Shown one piece after another: positions 59,843-64,000 of a DNA stretch of 64,000 nt; the stretch's first letter is position 1, and each line of letters opens with the position of its first letter. The stretch lies in assembly GCA_003611955.1 (NCBI GenBank), contig RAZE01000004.1, positions 62,001 to 126,000 of the forward strand. Reading direction: 5' to 3'. The notes under the pieces were generated by a model. It worked only from the letters and a program-made list of their open reading frames with translations, was not told the origin of the DNA and ran no database searches. The stretch comes from a bacterium 1XD8-76 (GTDB lineage: Bacteria > Bacillota > Clostridia > Lachnospirales > Lachnospiraceae). The translations under genes and the position numbers were made by a program.

Positions 59843-60604
59843 TCATAAGATATGTCCTCCCATATAAGCAAGTGCGGATATCCAGTCGGTTCCTCTGTCA
59901 GTCAGAACCCCTCGCTCTCCGGTAAGGTCCAAGCGAATCTGATCCGTCATCATTTTATGCTTCATGTAATTCTGCAGTTCTCTCATGCGTTTCTCAGCGG
60001 CCTCTTTGCTCTGGATGAAATACGTTCGCCGGCGTGAGGCTTTCTCCTCCTGCTCCGCCCTGATCTGTGCCTCTATCCTTGCCCTCACCTCCGGCTTCAG
60101 GTCTCCGGTGATGTAATAGGTTTCCGTGCCGTCGGGGTGAATGACGATGCCACAGGAGTGGATCTCGTGCCCCATCGCGGAAATCTCCGCCTTGATCTTC
60201 GGCAGTTCCTGAAAATAGCGTTTGATTTTCCCCTCATAGTAAGCGGCTTTCTCCGGGGCCTGTGCCATCTGTTCCAAAATGTTCGGCGCGATCACCACAT
60301 TTCCCGTGCCCGCTGTGCCCATACCCAGATCATCCATGCTCTGCTGGTCTTTTCCGACGCTCCTTATCATCACATTGCCGTACGTTTTTTTCAGATATTC
60401 CGCGTATTCTTTCGCTTCCGCCGACACAGTGACCGGAATATTATTCTTTGACGAGCCAACGCCTGAGGCATCCTCCTTTGACGATAGGATATCTTCGAAC
60501 CGGAAACCGCCTTTTTTCTGCATTTCCTGGTCTCTCACGTTTCTGAGCTGATGCAGTATTTGCTGCATATAGCTGTCAGATAAAAAAGTTAAATCCATAC
60601 TCAT
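59843..60604 (-). CDS. Unknown protein of the LytTR cluster, possibly DUF6033-like
   Basis: 253 aa. GGAGG precedes ATG 60604 with ideal spacing; it begins 27 bases after the sensor kinase. The N-terminal region (MDLTFLSDSYMQQILHQLRN) is helical. The core has VSAEAKEYAEYLKKTYGNVM, VVIAPNILEQMAQAPEKAAY and a strand HSCGIVIHPDGTETYYITGD, followed by a basic helical tail (EEKASRRRTYFIQSKEAAEK). The pattern (S-x-AxxYxxxLKKxYGN, then PxxLEQMA and a DGT strand) reminds me of DUF6033-type proteins; this is from memory and unverified. Confidence 0.7.
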   Translation of the reverse strand: MSMDLTFLSDSYMQQILHQLRNVRDQEMQKKGGFRFEDILSSKEDASGVGSSKNNIPVTVSAEAKEYAEYLKKTYGNVMIRSVGKDQQSMDDLGMGTAGTGNVVIAPNILEQMAQAPEKAAYYEGKIKRYFQELPKIKAEISAMGHEIHSCGIVIHPDGTETYYITGDLKPEVRARIEAQIRAEQEEKASRRRTYFIQSKEAAEKRMRELQNYMKHKMMTDQIRLDLTGERGVLTDRGTDWISALAYMGGHIL

Positions 60605-60631
60605 GCATGTCCTCCTCTCTTCCCGCTGAAA

Positions 60632-62167
60632 TCAGCAGGTATATTGTTGTTTTTTCTCCGTATCATTTTGATTACATCCCATCCCTCCTTTCGCATTCAG
60701 CATAACAGATAAGGTAAATATTGCATAACCGGACAAATCTTTCGTTTCGCCCGAATTACCTTCCGCGAAATAATCCACCGTGCCGCCGTATTTTTCGGCA
60801 GTTTTTTTCATATTCTCAAAACCAATGCCGTGTGTCTGCTTATCAGCTTTCAGCGTTGCGGGAACACCGGGCCTGCATTCTCCGGAAAGCCTCCCGTCAA
60901 AGCTGTTTTCCACCTCCAGAAAGAAATACTTCCCTCTCCGAAAAGAACGGAGCCTGATAAAAGTCTCCGCATTCGGCTGCCGCTGTATCAGGCGTACACA
61001 GCCCTCCATCGCATTGTCCAGCGCATTGCCTAAAATGATGCCAATGTCATAACTTCGGATCCGGATATCCTCCTGAAATACCAAATCATCCGCCTCAAAC
61101 ACAAGTTTCGGTATGCGCCCCGTAATCTCGTGATATTTCATATTTAACAGCGCATCAGCCACCGCATTTCCTGTCCGAAACCTGAATTCCAGCTTGTCAA
61201 AACTCCGGTTCAGCTCCGCCAGATATGCCGTAAGCTCCGGGCTCTCCTCCGCTTTGTCTTCCGAGAACAGACTCATCAATACGGCAAGAGTATTTTTTAT
61301 ATCATGCTTTATGCTCCGCACTCCACTATACAGACGATCGATCTCTTTGATATGTTCCTGCAGTGTATCGATCTGTTGTTCCAGAATAACAAGCCGGCTC
61401 CTCTCCCTGCTCAACAGGATCATATCCTGAAAAAGCCTGACACTGTACACGATGGACGAGAGTGCAAGCAACAGGATCGCCGGGACAAGAAACTGCAATG
61501 CTGGAAATCTGTCATATAAAAGCATCGGTTTGCCGTCCTCCACCGTGACCATGATGATACGTAACAGCACGCAGAGCAAAAGCCCGGCGAGGCTTGGCGT
61601 CAGAATAAACAGAAGTTCCGTTTTCTGCATCTCATGGTCCTTTTCCTTGAAATAATACGCCACTCTCCGCAATGAAAGGTACAACAAAAGAACCCACAAT
61701 ACACAACACAATATCTGCAGTGACGCAGCAGTACCCCGGATTAATCTGTCGAAACGGGCTTGCGCTATATAACCCTGTGTAAAAAGCCAGAGTTCCAATT
61801 CCAGCAGGACCGTGCTTATGCCCATGACAAGATAGCCGATGAAAAAACAGATCTCGCTGAGAGCCAGAAAAGCGGTGATCAGAAAAACCGTAACAGCTTT
61901 CACCGCCCTGTATAAGCAGAATGTCAGGACCGTCAGAAAAACTGCCTGCAGCGACAGCCGATACAAGCCGTTTAAACTGCCCCTTTCATCATAAGAGATC
62001 AGATAAGCGATAGCCGTCTTTAAAACACCATAACTGAGTATGATAAAAACATTTATCCTCCGCCTGGGGTACCTGCTCTCCAAAAACAGGCCGAGAAAAT
62101 ACTGCAGACAATATCCCTGCAAAAAGTAACCGATGATCTCACACAAAACGGTTATCTGCTCAGCCAT
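60632..62167 (-). CDS. GHKL sensor histidine kinase, AgrC-like
   Basis: 511 aa. Six or seven hydrophobic segments occupy the first 250 residues, then a dimerisation helix with the H-box SIKHDIKNTLAV (His about 288) and a GHKL ATPase: N-box IILGNALDNAMEG, G-box GIGFENMKKTAEKYGG. This is the AgrC/ComD/VirS class that usually senses peptides or membrane signals. ATG 62167 overlaps the regulator stop by a few bases and follows AGAGGTGG; a GTG at 62182 is the alternative. No AgrD/AgrB pheromone genes are visible. It precedes the five unknown genes. Confidence 0.92.
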   Translation of the reverse strand: MAEQITVLCEIIGYFLQGYCLQYFLGLFLESRYPRRRINVFIILSYGVLKTAIAYLISYDERGSLNGLYRLSLQAVFLTVLTFCLYRAVKAVTVFLITAFLALSEICFFIGYLVMGISTVLLELELWLFTQGYIAQARFDRLIRGTAASLQILCCVLWVLLLYLSLRRVAYYFKEKDHEMQKTELLFILTPSLAGLLLCVLLRIIMVTVEDGKPMLLYDRFPALQFLVPAILLLALSSIVYSVRLFQDMILLSRERSRLVILEQQIDTLQEHIKEIDRLYSGVRSIKHDIKNTLAVLMSLFSEDKAEESPELTAYLAELNRSFDKLEFRFRTGNAVADALLNMKYHEITGRIPKLVFEADDLVFQEDIRIRSYDIGIILGNALDNAMEGCVRLIQRQPNAETFIRLRSFRRGKYFFLEVENSFDGRLSGECRPGVPATLKADKQTHGIGFENMKKTAEKYGGTVDYFAEGNSGETKDLSGYAIFTLSVMLNAKGGMGCNQNDTEKKQQYTC

Positions 62168-62870
62168 GTATGATTCCACCACCTCTCAGATAGTGCATGT
62201 ATTCTCTCACAAATTCCTGATATTTCTCCTTTGCCATATAGACTCTCTCCCCGTTTGTCAACAGGATGCTGTCGTGGTAGTATTCCGAAACATACGCCAT
62301 ATTGACGAGATACCCTCTGTGTGAGCGATAAAACCCCTCCCCCAACTCCACCTGCAGGCTGTTCAGGGATGCATACATGGAGACTGTCTCCCTGGCGGTA
62401 TGGATCTCCGCTTTCTTTCCTCTGCTCTCTACATAGAAAATGCTGCCTTTTGGCAGAGGAAACGTGCGGTTCCTGGTCCTGACCAACAACAGCCCAGTCT
62501 CTTTCCCCTTCCGCTTCTCCGCCTCCCGCCAGGCGCGCACAAACACTTCCTCAAACTTTTCTGCGTCTATGGGTTTTAGCAGATAATGAAAAGCCGCCAC
62601 GTCGAACGCCTGAAAGACGTAGTCCTTTATTCCCGTGACAAAAATCACTATCGTATTCTCCGATTTCTGCTGCAGTTCCTCTGCTATATCAATGCCATTC
62701 CTTCCCTCCAGCTGTATATCCAAAAATACGATATTGTACAGTTTATCCGCAAAAAGCAGATCCTCCCCTCTTGCATATTCGTCTGCATGACAACAGGGTT
62801 TTATTTTTTTTATCCGTTTTTTTATCTCATCACAGATGATCTTTTCATCATCTACTATCGCTATCTCCAT
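62160..62870 (-). CDS. LytTR-family response regulator
   Basis: 236 aa. Receiver domain with MEIAIVDDEK at the N-terminus, the phospho-acceptor Asp51 in VFLDIQLEGRNG, then TGIKDYVFQAFDVAAFHYLLKPID. The C-terminal LytTR DNA-binding domain (about 125-230) includes IFYVESRGKKAEIHT and GFYRSHRGYLVNMAYV. It is chosen to start at ATG 62870, the usual place for receivers, with AGGG upstream; the frame extends ten codons further. It overlaps the kinase gene and heads the seven-gene run. Confidence 0.93.
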   Translation of the reverse strand: MEIAIVDDEKIICDEIKKRIKKIKPCCHADEYARGEDLLFADKLYNIVFLDIQLEGRNGIDIAEELQQKSENTIVIFVTGIKDYVFQAFDVAAFHYLLKPIDAEKFEEVFVRAWREAEKRKGKETGLLLVRTRNRTFPLPKGSIFYVESRGKKAEIHTARETVSMYASLNSLQVELGEGFYRSHRGYLVNMAYVSEYYHDSILLTNGERVYMAKEKYQEFVREYMHYLRGGGIIHG

Positions 62871-63021
62871 CAAAATGTTTCCCTCGATATCGTCGGCCAT
62901 CTACTATTTAAAATTACCCCTATCTATTTTATCGGCATATTTTTTGTTTTCTTATATAAAATGGAATGAAACCGCCCTGAACGGGAACGAAATAAAAGAT
63001 CAATACAAAGGAGAAATGATT

Positions 63022-63276
63022 ATGTATAATTACAATGCCTTATGGCGCACACTGAAAAAGCGCGGAATTACTACTTACAGCCTGATTAACCACTACAATA
63101 TCAGCAGTCACACGATGAGTAATATCCGACATAACGAAAATATTACCATGGAAACATTGCACAAATTGTGCCAGATCCTGCATTGTCAGGCAAGCGATGT
63201 GATCGAAATTACCTTCAGTGAAGAAGAAGCCGCCTATTACCAGAAGATAAAGGACGAACATTTTCGACATCAGTAA
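63022..63276 (+). CDS. Small XRE-type helix-turn-helix regulator
   Basis: 84 aa. AAGGAG with 8-base spacing supports ATG 63022; the frame is open further upstream without an SD. The helix-turn-helix reads KRGITTYSLINHYNISSHTMSNI, followed by TMETLHKLCQILHCQASDVIEI, as in the YozG/Cro-C1 class. It is divergent from the LytTR/GHKL cluster, separated by about 150 bases, so it may regulate that cluster or itself. A strong terminator follows it. Confidence 0.88.
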   Translation: MYNYNALWRTLKKRGITTYSLINHYNISSHTMSNIRHNENITMETLHKLCQILHCQASDVIEITFSEEEAAYYQKIKDEHFRHQ

Positions 63277-63300
63277 AAAATCCTATTCTGAATAGACAAT

Positions 63301-63342
63301 GACATCTTCTCTGGAGCAGGCAGGTTTGGAAGATGTCTTTTT
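63301..63342 (+). terminator. Intrinsic terminator after the XRE gene
   Basis: Perfect nine-bp stem GACATCTTC (63301-63309) and GAAGATGTC (63329-63337), 19-base loop, then five T. Confidence 0.85.
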
Positions 63343-63433
63343 CTGATGCAGAGAAATAAACAGGAGAAACAGTATAATTTTATGATTTTATATTGACAAG
63401 CCTGCAGATCTGTTGTAAGCTGTCTATTACCTA

Positions 63434-63447
63434 ATCTTTATAAAGAT
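63434..63447. promoter_or_regulatory. Perfect 14-bp palindrome ATCTTTATAAAGAT
   Basis: Lies between the XRE gene and the coiled-coil gene. A consensus -35 TTGACA is 41 bases upstream (63393-63398) but its 17-base-spaced -10 is poor (TAAGCT). Could be an operator; not proven. Confidence 0.35.
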
Positions 63448-63568
63448 CTATCTCACATGTTATAAGTTCTGCTAAATAAAAAGCAGTCTATATCACTCCC
63501 CAAAATTGGAATCAACCGATACTGTATTTTTTCTGTGATGTATGGATGACGTAATAGGAGAAAATCAT

Positions 63569-63985
63569 ATGACAACTAATCAAAAAATAGATCAGATTCT
63601 TGAAAAAGTAAATTTGCTGGATGCAAAAGTGGATTCTCTGGATGCAAAGGTAAACTCTCTGGATACAAAAGTGGATTCTCTGGACGCAAAGGTAGACTCT
63701 CTGGATACAAAAGTGGATTCTCTGGACGCAAAAGTAGACTCTCTGGATAAAAGAACTGCCGCTCTCGAATCCGATATGAAAGAAGTCAAACAACAGATGA
63801 AATCTGCAAATTTGATTATCGAAAACGAGCTTCGCGTCAACATCAAACGTGTCGCAGAAGGGCATCTTGATCTGTCCAGAAAGCTTGATGAGTACATAGA
63901 ACTCTCCCACAAAATAAAAGATAAACAGGAACTGCAGGATATTTATATTAATATGCACACAAGCAAACTGGCATCTTTGTCTTAA
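63569..63985 (+). CDS. Coiled-coil protein with heptad repeats
   Basis: 138 aa. AGGAG then eight bases precede ATG 63569. After MTTNQKIDQILEK come seven 7-residue units (VDSLDAK and variants) that encode a trimeric or dimeric coiled coil. The unit length equals one heptad, so the repeat keeps the coiled-coil register. The C-terminal half (AALESDMKEVKQQM, KRVAEGHLDLSRKLDEYIEL) is a further helix without repeats. No signal or membrane segment. Resembles small coiled-coil proteins next to phage or envelope genes, but no specific family is recognised. Confidence 0.75.
   Translation: MTTNQKIDQILEKVNLLDAKVDSLDAKVNSLDTKVDSLDAKVDSLDTKVDSLDAKVDSLDKRTAALESDMKEVKQQMKSANLIIENELRVNIKRVAEGHLDLSRKLDEYIELSHKIKDKQELQDIYINMHTSKLASLS
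63608..63754 (+). repeat. Seven tandem 21-bp in-frame repeats
   Basis: Units of 21 bases (core GTGGATTCTCTGGATGCAAA) start at 63608, 63629, 63650, 63671, 63692, 63713 and 63734; the last is diverged. Each encodes one heptad such as VDSLDAK. A 42-base higher-order pattern (alternating GATGC/GACGC and GATAC) is visible, a sign of duplication by slippage or recombination. Confidence 0.9.
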
Positions 63986-64000
63986 ATACCATGCCTGTCA

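Noticed and set aside
60604..62900. AgrD-like peptide pheromone gene
   Set aside because: No short frame with a leader and AgrB-type processing partner was found near the GHKL kinase.
63608..63754. CRISPR array in the 21-bp repeats
   Set aside because: The repeats are in frame, without spacers, and encode heptads of a coiled-coil protein.
1..64000. tRNA, rRNA or other large structured RNAs
   Set aside because: No cloverleaf-like or ribosomal segment was recognised by eye; small RNAs cannot be excluded without a covariance-model search.

Overview
The window looks like a chromosome segment of an anaerobic, low-to-mid G+C Firmicute, most likely family Lachnospiraceae (Clostridia). The evidence is the gene order radC-mreBCD-mrdA-minCDE-rodA-mgsA, a SepF/YggS/LspA/RluD stretch, a ProB without a PUA domain, strong Gram-positive Shine-Dalgarno (SD) sequences, and several proteins of a Lachnospiraceae type. 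I cannot name the genus from sequence alone. No rRNA, tRNA, CRISPR array, insertion sequence or prophage was seen, and no stretch of more than 300 bases lacks a gene.

Layout. 1-6.4 kb: tail of an unknown gene, a DUF3160 lipoprotein, a CapA-like phosphoesterase, proB, 5-formyl-THF cyclo-ligase and an orphan protein. 6.5-10.3 kb: proA and a small accessory block (YdeI-like, nuclease-like, Nudix, SMI1/KNR4). 10.3-22.2 kb: miaB-mutS-FAD protein-mutL-miaA (tRNA modification and mismatch repair), a GNAT acetyltransferase, a membrane-anchored subtilase behind a promoter with a long palindrome, and a methionine-gamma-lyase-family PLP enzyme. 22.4-32.8 kb: a cell-shape and division supercluster (radC, mreBCD, an unusually long PBP2, minCDE, rodA), then mgsA and a D,D-carboxypeptidase. 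32.9-38.9 kb: a P-loop protein, HlyD-like adaptor, yggS, sepF, aroB, lspA, rluD. 39-44.4 kb: unknown protein plus cstA, a convergent metallophosphoesterase, a CAP-domain secreted protein, a tiny membrane protein and a cytidylate-kinase-like protein. 44.5-48 kb (minus strand): AI-2E-type permease, dtd, flotillin. 48-55.4 kb: a TtcA-like PP-loop enzyme and XerC-like recombinase on the plus strand; on the minus strand an ACT protein, phenylacetate-CoA ligase, small membrane protein, threonine synthase and a cell-wall hydrolase; then a YitT-type membrane protein on the plus strand.

55.5-62.9 kb is the most unusual region: seven co-directional minus-strand genes. A LytTR response regulator and a GHKL (AgrC-like) sensor kinase come first, followed by five soluble proteins of unknown function (253, 289, 185, 173 and 697 aa), the last with an internal duplication. 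A small XRE-type regulator is divergently placed upstream. This is the best candidate here for an undescribed system. The window ends with a short coiled-coil protein built on a perfect in-frame 21-bp tandem repeat.

Most plus-strand genes sit in long operons with short gaps or ATGA-type overlaps. Clear intrinsic terminators separate sepF/aroB, rluD/39 kb, cstA/metallophosphoesterase, the CAP gene, the kinase/flotillin pair and recombinase/ACT.
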